Notes: generated by a model from the sequence alone, not told the origin. 64,000 nt of DNA from Azospirillum sp. B21 (GCF_008364825.1 NZ_VTTO01000011.1:156105-220104), one strand, 5' to 3'; positions 45,166-53,336 are shown, counted from the first letter of the stretch. Translations and numbers: made by a program.

Positions 45166-45975
45166 ATGCCCGACGCCGCCGTCCCGATCCGCCCCTCCCT
45201 GTCCTTGCCCTTCTATCAGCCGACCGGCGACGAGTGCGCGCTGTTCGAGCATGCCTACCAACACCGGCTGCCGCTTCTGCTGAAGGGACCGACCGGCTGC
45301 GGCAAGACCCGCTTCGTCGCCCATATGGCGGCCAAGCTCGGCCGGCCGCTCTACACCGTGTCGTGCCATGACGATCTGACCGCCGCCGACCTGACCGGGC
45401 GTTACCTGCTGAAGGGCGGCGACACCGTATGGGCGGACGGTCCGCTGACCCGCGCCGTGCGCGAAGGCGCCATCTGTTATCTCGACGAGGTGGTGGAGGC
45501 GCGCAAGGACGTCACCGTCGTTCTGCACCCGCTGACCGACGATCGCCGCATCCTGCCGCTGGACCGCACCGGCGAAACGCTGGAAGCGCCGCCGGGCTTC
45601 ATGCTGGTGGTGTCCTACAACCCCGGCTACCAGAATGTCCTGAAGGCGCTGAAGCCCAGCACCCGCCAGCGCTTCCTTGCCGTCGAGTTCGACTTTCCGG
45701 CGCCTGAGCGGGAAATCCCCATCGTGGCGACCGAAAGCGGTCTGACCGAGAACCGCGTCGTCCCGCTGGTCCGCCTCGCCAACGCATTGCGCGCGCTGAA
45801 GGGCCAGGATTTGGAAGAGGGGGTGTCGACCCGCCTGCTGATCTACTGCGCCACGCTGATCCGCTCCGGCATGAAGCCCGAACGCGCCATCCGCGCCGCC
45901 CTGATCGAGCCGCTGACCGACGACCCGGACATCCGCGCCGGCCTGCTCCGCGTGGCCGAGGTCACGCTGGGGTAG
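45166..45975 (+). CDS. norQ: NorQ, AAA+ ATPase for nitric oxide reductase activation
   Basis: A 269-residue MoxR/NirQ/CbbQ-type AAA+ ATPase. Walker A is LKGPTGCGKTRFVAHMA. Walker B is seen in AICYLDEVVEARKDV, and the ATPase sensor is in MLVVSYNPGYQNVLKAL. NorQ works with the VWA protein NorD to insert the non-haem iron into NorB. The ATG at 45166 follows TGGAG and lies just after the strong terminator. It is followed by norD, with a repeat-containing gap of about 110 bases. Confidence 0.94.
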   Translation: MPDAAVPIRPSLSLPFYQPTGDECALFEHAYQHRLPLLLKGPTGCGKTRFVAHMAAKLGRPLYTVSCHDDLTAADLTGRYLLKGGDTVWADGPLTRAVREGAICYLDEVVEARKDVTVVLHPLTDDRRILPLDRTGETLEAPPGFMLVVSYNPGYQNVLKALKPSTRQRFLAVEFDFPAPEREIPIVATESGLTENRVVPLVRLANALRALKGQDLEEGVSTRLLIYCATLIRSGMKPERAIRAALIEPLTDDPDIRAGLLRVAEVTLG

Positions 45976-45989
45976 AAGCGGTTGGGGAA

Positions 45990-46028
45990 AGCGAGATCCC
46001 CTCTCCCCCCGGGGAGAGGGGGTTTTCT
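45990..46028. repeat. CCCTCTCC-type hairpin repeat between norQ and norD
   Basis: ATCCCCTCTCCCCCC followed by CGGGGAGAGGGGG forms a hairpin with a tight loop, then TTTTCTTC. It is a copy of the interspersed repeat. The T-rich tail after the right arm makes it able to act as a terminator or attenuator between norQ and norD. Confidence 0.7.
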
Positions 46029-46087
46029 TCGGTTCGAAGATGTGAGGGACGGCTGCTGCAAGCCGACAGGTTGGGAGTGTGCGCATC

Positions 46088-48004
46088 ATGCTGGAAATCT
46101 TCGAGCCGGAAGAGACCGTCGGCCGATTGTGGCACCGCCTGATCGGCGGGCGGTCGAGCTATCCGCACCATCCCGATGCCGCGGTGACGCTGGAAACGAT
46201 GCGACCGCGGCTTGCGGTGTTCTTCCGCGCTCTCGGTGGTGACCGCGGGGTGCGGCTGGCCGCGGGGACAGCGACGGCCTCTGGACACCGGCTTCCCCTG
46301 CTCGACCGCATCGGGCTGGGGGCGGAACGAGTGGAACGGGCGGCGCTGGACGGCGATGTCCTTCAACTGCCGGCCGCCATCGACCAGTTCCCCGACGCGG
46401 CGCTGAACGAGCGGCTGTATGAATGGCTGGCCGCCTTCTTCGCCCATGCCGAAGCGGTGCCGCTGCCCGCCGACCCGCTGCAAGCCGACCTGCAGCTTCT
46501 GCGCAGCGCCGCGGCGACCACGGCGGCGGTGCTGACGCGCTGGCCGGGCCTGCGCCGCCTCCATGAAGAACTTGCCCGCGCCGTCGCCGGAATCCGCCCG
46601 ATCCGACGCCTGCCGCCGGTGGAAACCGATGTGGAGTGCGCCGTCCTGGCGCTGCTGGGCACCGGAGCCGCGACGCCGGTCGCGGCGCGGATGCTCGACC
46701 CGGCGATCCCGCTGTCGGACTTTACCGCCCCCTACGGCTATGCCCGCCTGCTGCCGGTTCCGCTGTGGGGCCTTGTGGCGCCACCGACCGAGCGCTCGCT
46801 CGCCGCTGCCGCTGAAAGTCCGGGCGAGGGGGGACAGGCGGCAGACGGCGACCAGCGCCGCCGTGCCGCAACCCGGCGGCAGACCGACCAGATCCAGCGC
46901 AACGACCCGCTGATCCTGAACCGCTTCGAGAAGATGCTGAGCCTCGCCGAGGCGCTGAACATCCCGCGCGCGGTCGACGACGACGATGCGGAGAACGCCC
47001 GCAAGGCCGCCGACGACCTGGACGAGATCGCCGTCGGCACCCACCAGCGCAAGGCTTCGACCACGCTGAAGCTCGACCTCGACCTCGGTGCGCAGGCCGT
47101 CGACGACACGCCTTTGACGGCGACCCTGACCTATCCCGAATGGGACCACCGCCGCCGCGCCCATCTGCCCAACCATTGCCGGGTGGTCGCGGAGACCGCG
47201 CCTGCCGACGGCGAGTCCTGGCAGCCCGACGCCGCCGCGCTCCGCCGCATCCGGCAGGTCCGCCGCCAGTTCGAAGCGTTGCGCCCGAAGCGCATGCTGT
47301 TCACCGGACAGGCTGACGGCGACGAATTGGATCTGACCGCCCTGGTGCGCAGCCGGGCCGATTTCCGGGCCGGGGGATGCGGCAGCGACCGTGTGCATCA
47401 GCAGGCGCGCAACGCCGCCCGCGACCTCGCCGTCGCCGTGCTGGTCGACGGTTCGCTGTCGACCGACGGCTGGATCGATGGCCGCCGGGTGCTGGACGTG
47501 GAGAAGGAGGCGCTGCTGGCCCTGAGCCATGGCCTCACCGCCTGCGGCGACGACCATGCGCTCTACGCCTTCACCTCGCGCCGGCGCGACTGGGTGCGGG
47601 TGCAGACGCTGAAGGGCTTCGACGAACCACTGGGGGCCATCGTGACCCGCCGGATCGGCGCGCTGAAGCCCGGCTACTACACCCGCATGGGCGCGGCGAT
47701 CCGTCACGCCTCCGCCCAACTGGCCGAGCGTCCGAACCGTCACCGGCTGCTGGTCCTGCTGACCGACGGCAAGCCGAACGACGTGGACCATTACGAGGGC
47801 CGTTACGGCATCGAGGACACCCGAGAGGCGATCCGCGAGGCGAGGCGCGATGGGTTGGCCGTTTTCGCCATCACCGTCGATGCGATGGCCCGCGATTACG
47901 TGCCCTATCTGTTCGGACGCGGCGCCTATGCCATATTCCCGCAGGTTTCCCACCTGACCAAGGCGCTGCCGGCACTGTACCGGCAGGTCGCCTGCGCCGC
48001 CTGA
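46088..48004 (+). CDS. norD: NorD, VWA-domain protein for nitric oxide reductase activation
   Basis: A 638-residue NorD-family protein. Its C-terminal third is a von Willebrand A domain with a metal-binding motif in VAVLVDGSLSTDGWI (DxSxS) and later LLTDGKPNDVDHYEGRYGIE. The rest is helical and specific to NorD. It pairs with the NorQ ATPase to mature NorB. The ATG at 46088 is preferred because a TTGGGAG Shine-Dalgarno lies about ten bases upstream; the GTG at 46079 would be too close to it. It is followed by mog after 20 bases. Confidence 0.93.
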   Translation: MLEIFEPEETVGRLWHRLIGGRSSYPHHPDAAVTLETMRPRLAVFFRALGGDRGVRLAAGTATASGHRLPLLDRIGLGAERVERAALDGDVLQLPAAIDQFPDAALNERLYEWLAAFFAHAEAVPLPADPLQADLQLLRSAAATTAAVLTRWPGLRRLHEELARAVAGIRPIRRLPPVETDVECAVLALLGTGAATPVAARMLDPAIPLSDFTAPYGYARLLPVPLWGLVAPPTERSLAAAAESPGEGGQAADGDQRRRAATRRQTDQIQRNDPLILNRFEKMLSLAEALNIPRAVDDDDAENARKAADDLDEIAVGTHQRKASTTLKLDLDLGAQAVDDTPLTATLTYPEWDHRRRAHLPNHCRVVAETAPADGESWQPDAAALRRIRQVRRQFEALRPKRMLFTGQADGDELDLTALVRSRADFRAGGCGSDRVHQQARNAARDLAVAVLVDGSLSTDGWIDGRRVLDVEKEALLALSHGLTACGDDHALYAFTSRRRDWVRVQTLKGFDEPLGAIVTRRIGALKPGYYTRMGAAIRHASAQLAERPNRHRLLVLLTDGKPNDVDHYEGRYGIEDTREAIREARRDGLAVFAITVDAMARDYVPYLFGRGAYAIFPQVSHLTKALPALYRQVACAA

Positions 48005-48024
48005 CTCCATAAGGACCCAGAACA

Positions 48025-48579
48025 ATGACCGACGCGAATGCCGCGACGCCCGCACCGGTGAAGATCGGAATCGTCACCATCTCCGACCGTGCCAGCCGCG
48101 GCGTCTACGAGGACAAGGGCGGCCCGGCGATCCGGGAGGAGTTGACGCGCATCGTCGCCTCGCCCTGGATCGCCGAGCCTCGGGTCATCCCGGACGAGTT
48201 GGACCTGATCGCCGCCACCCTGGTTGAGCTGTGCGACGTCGCCGGTTGCGATCTGGTGGTCACCACCGGCGGCACCGGCCCCGCCCCGCGCGACGTGACG
48301 CCCGAAGCGACGGAGCGGGTATGCGACAAGATGATGCCGGGATTCGGCGAACTGATGCGATCGGTCAGCCTGCGGGTGGTGCCGACCGCCATCCTGTCGC
48401 GCCAGACCGCCGGCATCCGCGGCCGCAGCCTGATCGTCAATCTGCCGGGCAAGCCGTCCGCCATCCATGACTGCCTGGAGGCGGTGTTTCCCGCGATCCC
48501 CTATTGCCTGGACCTGATCGGCGCCGGCCGCATCGAAACGGACCCGGCCATTTGCGTCGCTTTCCGTCCAAAATCGTAG
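48025..48579 (+). CDS. mog: Mog/MoaB-type molybdopterin adenylyltransferase
   Basis: A 184-residue MogA/MoaB-family protein. Its conserved parts are KIGIVTISDRASRGVYEDKG, the loop VTTGGTGPAPRDVTPEAT, and a C-terminal LPGKPSAIHDCLEAV. The enzyme adenylates molybdopterin before molybdenum is inserted. It lies 20 bases after norD and 144 bases before nirK, within the denitrification genes, although neither NorB nor NirK uses molybdenum. The product would serve nitrate reductase, formate dehydrogenase or the coxL enzyme. The start ATG follows AAGGAC. Confidence 0.92.
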   Translation: MTDANAATPAPVKIGIVTISDRASRGVYEDKGGPAIREELTRIVASPWIAEPRVIPDELDLIAATLVELCDVAGCDLVVTTGGTGPAPRDVTPEATERVCDKMMPGFGELMRSVSLRVVPTAILSRQTAGIRGRSLIVNLPGKPSAIHDCLEAVFPAIPYCLDLIGAGRIETDPAICVAFRPKS

Positions 48580-48603
48580 TAGGAAAATCCTTATTGGTTG
48601 TAT

Positions 48604-48644
48604 GGAAATAAAAAAGGCCTGCGACAAAGTTGCGCCCAGGCCTT
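48604..48644 (-). terminator. Leftward terminator upstream of nirK
   Basis: AAGGCCTG (48614-48621) and CAGGCCTT (48637-48644) form an 8-base stem. Read leftward the hairpin is followed by TTTTTTATTTCC, the pattern of a Rho-independent terminator. It therefore stops transcription coming leftward through the nirK promoter region. In the rightward direction no T-run follows. Confidence 0.7.
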
Positions 48645-48648
48645 CCAC

Positions 48649-48662
48649 TTGACGGCGGTCAA
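48649..48662 (+). promoter_or_regulatory. FNR/NNR/Dnr-type box of nirK
   Basis: TTGACGGCGGTCAA is a perfect palindromic box, centred at 48655.5. An AATATT at 48686-48691 fits a -10, placing the start near 48697 and the box at -41.5. This is the standard activating position for FNR-family regulators such as Dnr or NnrR. The nirK ATG follows at 48724. Confidence 0.85.
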
Positions 48663-48723
48663 GAAGAGAGGGGGAGAACGGGAGGAATATTACCTCACAA
48701 GAAACAAACCCCGAGACGACGCC

Positions 48724-49791
48724 ATGAAGACCTCGCGCTCCCTCGTCACCGTCAGCGCCGCCGCCCTGATGATCCTCTCCGGTATCGGTGCCGCTTCGGC
48801 GGCGGACACCCTCTACGCCGACCCGAAGGTCAAGCAACCCACCCACAGCGTCGTCATGGACCCGGCGGCGGTTCCCGCCCCGGAAAAGGCCGGCAAGCGT
48901 GCGCCGAAGACCCACAAGGTCTCGCTGGTCACGACGGAAGTCGAGTCCAAGCTGGATGACGGCACCACCTACACCTACTGGACCTTCAACAACACGGTGC
49001 CCGGCCCGATGGTGCGGGTGCGGGTCGGCGACACGGTGGACGTCTCCATCGCCAACGCGCCGGAATCGACGATGAACCACTCCGTCGACTTCCATGCCGC
49101 GACCGGTTTCCTCGGCGGCGGCCAGATCACCCAGGTGGAGCCGGGCCAGACCAAGGCCTTCACCTTCAAGGCACTGACCCCCGGCGTCTATGTCTATCAC
49201 TGCGCCACGCCGATGGTCGCCCACCACATCTCCAAGGGCATGTACGGCCTGATCGTGGTGGAACCGGAAGCCGGCCTGCCGCCGGTGGATCACGAATTCT
49301 ACGTGATGCAACAGGAAATCTACGCCACCAAGGCGAAGAACATGACGAATGCCGAGGACGACTATGACGGTCTCGTCAACGAGCGTCCGAGCTATCTGGT
49401 GTTCAACGGCACGGTCGGCGCGCTGACCAAGGACAAGCCGCTGAAGGCCAAGGTCGGCGAGACGGTCCGCCTGTATTTCGGCGTCGGCGGCCCGAACCTG
49501 ACCTCATCCTTCCACGTCATCGGCGAGATCTTCGACCGCGTCTACAACATGGGCGGATTGGAGACCGAACCGGCCAAGGGCATCCAGACCGTGACCGTCG
49601 CCCCCGGCGGCGCCACGATGGTGGAGTTCAAGGTCGACTATCCCGGCAAATACGCCCTGGTCGACCATGCGCTGAGCCGCGCCACCAAGGGCCTGATCGG
49701 CATCCTGGAAGTCGAAGGCAAGGCCGACGACAGCATCATCCTCGACAAGACCGGCGACTCCCGTAAGCAGATGGGCGAGATGCAACACTGA
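48724..49791 (+). CDS. nirK: NirK, copper-containing nitrite reductase
   Basis: A 355-residue secreted multicopper protein that reduces nitrite to nitric oxide in the periplasm. The ATG at 48724 starts a signal peptide cleaved near ASAA-DTL at about residue 23. Type 1 copper ligands are in NHSVDFHAA (first His), YHCATPMVAHHISKGM (Cys160, a His at 167/168, Met173). Type 2 ligands are the second His of NHSVDFHAA, His159, and the His in LTSSFHVIGE and LVDHALSRATKG. The set is complete. The catalytic Asp lies in VDFHAA. It is preceded by an FNR-type box and followed by a strong terminator. It produces the NO that NorCB removes. Confidence 0.96.
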   Translation: MKTSRSLVTVSAAALMILSGIGAASAADTLYADPKVKQPTHSVVMDPAAVPAPEKAGKRAPKTHKVSLVTTEVESKLDDGTTYTYWTFNNTVPGPMVRVRVGDTVDVSIANAPESTMNHSVDFHAATGFLGGGQITQVEPGQTKAFTFKALTPGVYVYHCATPMVAHHISKGMYGLIVVEPEAGLPPVDHEFYVMQQEIYATKAKNMTNAEDDYDGLVNERPSYLVFNGTVGALTKDKPLKAKVGETVRLYFGVGGPNLTSSFHVIGEIFDRVYNMGGLETEPAKGIQTVTVAPGGATMVEFKVDYPGKYALVDHALSRATKGLIGILEVEGKADDSIILDKTGDSRKQMGEMQH

Positions 49792-49810
49792 GAGCGGATT
49801 TGGATCAATG

Positions 49811-49850
49811 GAAAAGCCCCTCTCCCCTTGCGGGAGAGGGGCTTTTCGTA
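49811..49850 (+). terminator. nirK terminator built from a CCCTCTCC-type hairpin
   Basis: A 16-base perfect stem, GAAAAGCCCCTCTCCC at 49811-49826 and GGGAGAGGGGCTTTTC at 49832-49847, has a 5-base loop. It starts 20 bases after the nirK stop. The CTTTTC at the right arm makes a Rho-independent terminator, and AAAAG on the left makes it work in both directions. The core is the same as the interspersed repeat family. Confidence 0.85.
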
Positions 49851-49862
49851 CATCTATGCGGA

Positions 49863-49900
49863 CAAAAGCAAAGAAGGGCTGCCGTTGCCGGCAGCCCTTC
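49863..49900 (-). terminator. Leftward terminator of the 26-codon gene
   Basis: GAAGGGCTGCCG (49873-49884) and CGGCAGCCCTTC (49889-49900) form a 12-base perfect stem with a 4-base loop. Read leftward it is followed by TTTGCTTTTG. It lies 40 bases beyond the stop of the small leftward gene at 49941. Confidence 0.8.
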
Positions 49901-49940
49901 CATTGTCTATCCGTGTGTCGTCGACACCACGGCGCAGTCC

Positions 49941-50021
49941 TTAGCGGACCGAAATCTCCTTCGCGAAGAAAGAGACCTCGGCCTTGGCGCTCGACGACGA
50001 GTGAGACGGACAATGAGACAC
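49941..50021 (-). CDS. 26-codon small protein gene with full-length Shine-Dalgarno
   Basis: A small leftward gene found by reading the strand directly. A GTG at 50021 opens a 26-codon frame ending TAA at 49941. The product begins MSHCPSHSSSSAKAEV and ends SFFAKEISVR: a His/Cys/Ser-rich head (HCPSH could bind metal) and an amphipathic tail. Evidence for expression is strong: a promoter-like -35/-10 pair upstream, an uninterrupted match to the 16S rRNA anti-Shine-Dalgarno, and a perfect hairpin terminator downstream. I do not recognise the peptide. It could be a small regulatory or metal-binding peptide, or a leader/sRNA with a translated part. It has no obvious link to nirK except closeness. 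Confidence 0.65.
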   Translation of the reverse strand: MSHCPSHSSSSAKAEVSFFAKEISVR

Positions 50022-50023
50022 GA

Positions 50024-50036
50024 GATCACCTCCTTT
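50024..50036 (-). promoter_or_regulatory. Unusually strong ribosome-binding site of the 26-codon gene
   Basis: Read leftward it is AAAGGAGGTGATC, complementary over its whole length to the 3' end of 16S rRNA. The GGAGGT core is 6 bases from the GTG. This is much stronger than other ribosome-binding sites in the window and argues that the tiny frame is highly translated. Confidence 0.8.
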
Positions 50037-50058
50037 CTGTTGTTGGCGTACGACACCC

Positions 50059-50086
50059 TATATAGGCCAAGCCGCGCAGACTGCAA
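50059..50086 (-). promoter_or_regulatory. Predicted sigma-70-type promoter of the 26-codon gene
   Basis: Read leftward, TTGCAG (50086-50081) and TATATA (50064-50059) are separated by 16 bases. A start near 50052 would give a leader of about 30 bases before the GTG. It lies in the gap before the TRAP permease gene end at 50129. Confidence 0.6.
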
Positions 50087-50128
50087 GGCGATTTGTTGAC
50101 CGCCCCGCTGTGACATTTGCCGGCCTGT

Positions 50129-51406
50129 TCACATCAGTGCGTTGGGCATGAACAGCACCAGTCCCGGCCACAGCAGCAACACCACGATCAGTCCCAGAAC
50201 CGCCAGGACGAAGGGGATGGATTCGACGATGTATTCCTCGATGGGGCAGTCCAGCAGGCTGCACACCGTGTACATCGCCACCCCCACCGGCGGGGTCATC
50301 GAACCCAGCGTGACGATGGTCATCATCAGGATGCCGAAATGCACGGGATCGACGCCCAGCGGCTGGACGATCGGCAGGAAGATCGGCGTCAACAGAAGCA
50401 CCAGCACCGTGCTTTCGATGAACAGACCGGCGATGAACAGGAAGATCAGGATCAGGGTCACCACCAGCACCGGCTCCCGCGTCAGGTCGGTCATGGCGGC
50501 TGCGATGCTCTGCGGGGCCTGTTCGAAGACGATGGCGTAGCCGACCATGCCGGAGAACAGGATGATCAGCATGATCAGACCGGTATCCGTCACCGCCTCC
50601 ACCAGCGCGTCGATCAGCCCCTGCATGGTCAGTTCGCGGTGGGCGAAGAAACCGACCAGGACCGCATAGACGACGGCGAAGGCGCCGACCTCCGACGGGG
50701 TGAACAGACCGCCGCGGATGGCGACAAGCAGAGCCACCGGGAACAGCAGGGCCCATTTCGCGTCAACCACCGCCGCCCAGATCGCCTTGGCGGTCGGCCG
50801 CTGGGTTGTGGCGGCGCGATAGCCGCGGCGCCGGGCGATCCACCAGACGGTGACCATCAGAACGGCCATCATCAGGAAGCCGGGAACGATGCCGGCCAGG
50901 AAAAGTCGGCCGATCGACACGTTGCCGACGAAGCCGTACAGGATCAGGCCCAGGCTGGGCGGAATGGTCGCGGTGATCAGCGAACCAACCGCGATGACGG
51001 CAGAGGTGAAGCCCTTGGAATAGCCGCTGCGGATCAGGTCGGGACCCAGGATGCGCGCTTCCATCGCCGCGTCGGCGACGGCGGAGCCCGACACGCCGCC
51101 CATCAGCGTGGACAGCACGATGCAGACCTGCGCCAAACCGCCCGACATCCAGGACACCAGCACGTTCGAGCAGGCGATCAGCCGGTGGGTGATCCCGGTC
51201 CGGTTCATCATGTGGCCGGCCAGCACGAAGAAGGGGACCGCCAGCAGCGGGAAGCTCTGCGACGCGGTGGCGACCTGCTGCACCCCGATCGACATCGGGA
51301 TGATGCCGTTGGTCAGGAAGAAGGTGAAGCCGGCGATGCCGATGGCGAAGGCGATGGGAACGCCCAGCCCCATCAGGACGAAAAAGGAAACGGCGAGCAG
51401 GATCAC
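50129..51406 (-). CDS. TRAP transporter large permease (DctM-type)
   Basis: A 425-residue membrane protein with about 12 hydrophobic helices. Family segments are GVPIAFAIGIAGFTFFL, LAGHMMNRTGITHRLI, STLMGGVSGSAVADAAMEARILG, TATIPPSLGLILYGFVGNVSI and MTPPVGVAMYTVCSL. It forms the main channel of a DctPQM transporter. The GTG at 51406 overlaps the stop of the small permease gene (GTGA), and a GAGGAGGTG Shine-Dalgarno precedes it. The substrate, probably an organic acid, is unknown. Confidence 0.93.
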   Translation of the reverse strand: MILLAVSFFVLMGLGVPIAFAIGIAGFTFFLTNGIIPMSIGVQQVATASQSFPLLAVPFFVLAGHMMNRTGITHRLIACSNVLVSWMSGGLAQVCIVLSTLMGGVSGSAVADAAMEARILGPDLIRSGYSKGFTSAVIAVGSLITATIPPSLGLILYGFVGNVSIGRLFLAGIVPGFLMMAVLMVTVWWIARRRGYRAATTQRPTAKAIWAAVVDAKWALLFPVALLVAIRGGLFTPSEVGAFAVVYAVLVGFFAHRELTMQGLIDALVEAVTDTGLIMLIILFSGMVGYAIVFEQAPQSIAAAMTDLTREPVLVVTLILIFLFIAGLFIESTVLVLLLTPIFLPIVQPLGVDPVHFGILMMTIVTLGSMTPPVGVAMYTVCSLLDCPIEEYIVESIPFVLAVLGLIVVLLLWPGLVLFMPNALM

Positions 51407-51921
51407 GGCATCACCTCCTCGGCGAGCGGAACTTCCGACGGCGTGTTGAAGATCGGGCGCGGGGTCCGGCGCAGCCGGCCGATGGCGGCCACCGTCTGGC
51501 CCAGCAGGGTGAAGGACAGCAGCAGGCAGCCGACCGGCACGGCCGCCGTGACGAAGGCATAGCTGATGCCGCTGTCCCCGAACTGCCGCTCCAGGTTCAG
51601 CATGGTCAACTGATAGCCCTTGACCGCCATGGTCAGCAGGAAGGCCAGCACGACCAGTGCCAGCAGGATGTCCAGCACCGCGCGCGGCCGTGCCGGCAGG
51701 CGCTTGACCAGATAGTCGATGCCGATATGGGCATGCTTGCGCAACGCGAGGTCGGCGCCGAGGAAGCTGGCCCAGGCGAACAGCAGCTGGGCGACGTCCA
51801 CCGACCAGACCAGGGGATAGCCGAACCAGCGGCTGACGCCGGCCAGGAAGACCAGCAGGACGATGACGGCGAGCAGCGTCGTCGCCAACACCGCCTCCGC
51901 CTTGACGTACAGGGATTTCAT
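51403..51921 (-). CDS. TRAP transporter small permease (DctQ-type)
   Basis: A 172-residue membrane protein with four hydrophobic helices, the standard DctQ layout. Typical parts are FLAGVSRWFGYPLVWSVDVA, LLFAWASFLGADLALRKHAH and IGIDYLVKRLP. It couples with DctM in the transporter. Its 3' end overlaps the DctM gene by 4 bases. It lies 124 bases downstream of the DctP receptor gene; that gap has no gene. Confidence 0.93.
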   Translation of the reverse strand: MKSLYVKAEAVLATTLLAVIVLLVFLAGVSRWFGYPLVWSVDVAQLLFAWASFLGADLALRKHAHIGIDYLVKRLPARPRAVLDILLALVVLAFLLTMAVKGYQLTMLNLERQFGDSGISYAFVTAAVPVGCLLLSFTLLGQTVAAIGRLRRTPRPIFNTPSEVPLAEEVMP

Positions 51922-52045
51922 CGCAAGGGGGTGCTCCGGTCCGGCCCGCCGGGATCGTCACCGCGGACGAAGGCTGCGAGCATCGGTTGCAGGAATGGGG
52001 AGCGGGAGGGAAGGGGGTGAACCGGGCAGGACACCCCCACTCCCT

Positions 52046-53029
52046 TTACTGCTTCACAAGCGCTTCGACCTGCTTCTGCAGGTCGCCATAGCCGAGCTTC
52101 TCGTAAACCGGGGCCGTGGCGGTGCGGAAGGGCGTCACGTCGATCTCGACGACCTGCATGCCCTTGTCCTTCATCTGCTTCTCGAAGTCCGCGAGGGAAT
52201 CCTCGGTCCCCTTCGATGCGCTGTCGCCGGCCTTCAGCGATTCCTCGCGCAGCAGCGTCTGCATGTCCTTCGGCAGGCCGTCGAACCATGCGGCGCTGGT
52301 GACGATGCCGGTGATCAGGTTGATGTGGCCGGTCTTGGTCAGGTACTTCGCCACTTCGTACAGGCGGGAGCCGTAGATGGCCGGGTCCTGCGCCTCCGCC
52401 CCGTCGATCACCTGCTGCTGCATGGCGGTGTAGACTTCCGACCAGGGCAGCGGCGTCGGCGTGGCGCCCATGGCGCGGATCGTCTCCATCCACACCGGCG
52501 CACCGGGGGTGCGGACGCGCACGCCGCTGAGGTCGGCCGGCACCTTCACCGGCTTGTTGGTCAGCATGTGGCGCTCACCCTGCCACCAGTTGAAGGACAG
52601 CACCTGATGGCCCGACGCCTTGCGCAGCTTCTGCACCCACTCCTCGAACATCGGGGAGGTCACGACCTTGCGGATGCCGCCATAGCCCTGGGCGACGTAG
52701 GGCGCGCCGAGAACGCCGAACTCCTTCACGAAGACGGCCAGCCGGCCGCCGTCCACCACCACCGCGACGGGGGCGCCGGCCCGCGCCTGTTCCAGCAGAT
52801 CCTCGTCCTTGCCCAGCTGCGAGGCGGGGAACAGGCGGACGCTCATCTTGCCGGCAGACCGCTTTTCCACATTGGCCTTGAACTCCTCCAGGCCCTTGTA
52901 GAGCGGATCCTGCGGCGACAGCGCCGTGTTGACGCTGAGCGTGTAGTCGGCGGCAGATGCGCCGAACGAAGCCAGGGACATCACCGAACCGAACAGCGCC
53001 GCGCGCACGGCCTTCGCCATGACAGACAT
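52046..53029 (-). CDS. TRAP transporter periplasmic receptor (DctP-type)
   Basis: A 327-residue periplasmic solute-binding protein. The signal peptide is cleaved near ASAA-DYTL at about residue 26. Conserved DctP segments are LFPASQLGKDEDLLEQARAG, NKPVKVPADLSGVRVRTPG, MGATPTPLPWSEVYTAMQQQ and VIDGAEAQ. The RTPG arginine usually binds the substrate carboxylate. The ATG at 53029 has a GGGAGGAAA Shine-Dalgarno. It is the first gene of a leftward dctPQM operon. Confidence 0.93.
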   Translation of the reverse strand: MSVMAKAVRAALFGSVMSLASFGASAADYTLSVNTALSPQDPLYKGLEEFKANVEKRSAGKMSVRLFPASQLGKDEDLLEQARAGAPVAVVVDGGRLAVFVKEFGVLGAPYVAQGYGGIRKVVTSPMFEEWVQKLRKASGHQVLSFNWWQGERHMLTNKPVKVPADLSGVRVRTPGAPVWMETIRAMGATPTPLPWSEVYTAMQQQVIDGAEAQDPAIYGSRLYEVAKYLTKTGHINLITGIVTSAAWFDGLPKDMQTLLREESLKAGDSASKGTEDSLADFEKQMKDKGMQVVEIDVTPFRTATAPVYEKLGYGDLQKQVEALVKQ

Positions 53030-53336
53030 CTCGTTTCCTCCCAGCAAATTGGACTGTCGGCGGCATGGAGACCGCCGTTCGACTGGTGCGTGTTCGGCCC
53101 GACACCGGGGTGCCGGCAGTGCCCGTGATCAAGGGGGCTCCGGCAGGGAAGGGAATGGCCGATGACCAGATTGTTGAACCACTGGTATGGTAGTATGTAT
53201 GAATTGTCTTGGCAATAGCGTTTCCGGCGGACTGTACGTTTTGCCCGCAGGCCAGCCCCCGAATTGGTTTGCCCATAGGAAAAGGGCCGGCACCCGAGAA
53301 GGATGCCGGCCCCGTTTCTCTCCGCCTTCAGCCCGC
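53030..53336. other. Intergenic region between the dctP-like and SDR genes
   Basis: About 307 bases without a gene. The right end has the SDR terminator (53284-53312). The middle is AT-rich (53170-53240) and should contain the promoter of the TRAP operon. It includes the 12-mer TGGTATGGTAGT (53183-53194), which also occurs at 30398-30409 upstream of the antiporter gene. This could be a regulator site but may be chance. Confidence 0.5.
53281..53316 (-). terminator. Terminator of the PKS-methyltransferase-SDR operon
   Basis: GGGCCGGCA (53284-53292) and TGCCGGCCC (53304-53312) form a 9-base stem with an 11-base loop. Read leftward it is followed by TTTTCC. It lies 25 bases past the SDR stop. 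The CGTTTC on the other side may let it act in both directions. Confidence 0.75.

Noticed and set aside
50023..50038. A piece identical to the 3' end of 16S rRNA (GATCACCTCCTTTCT)
   Set aside because: There is no rRNA upstream of it. It is explained as the complement of a very strong Shine-Dalgarno for the leftward 26-codon gene.
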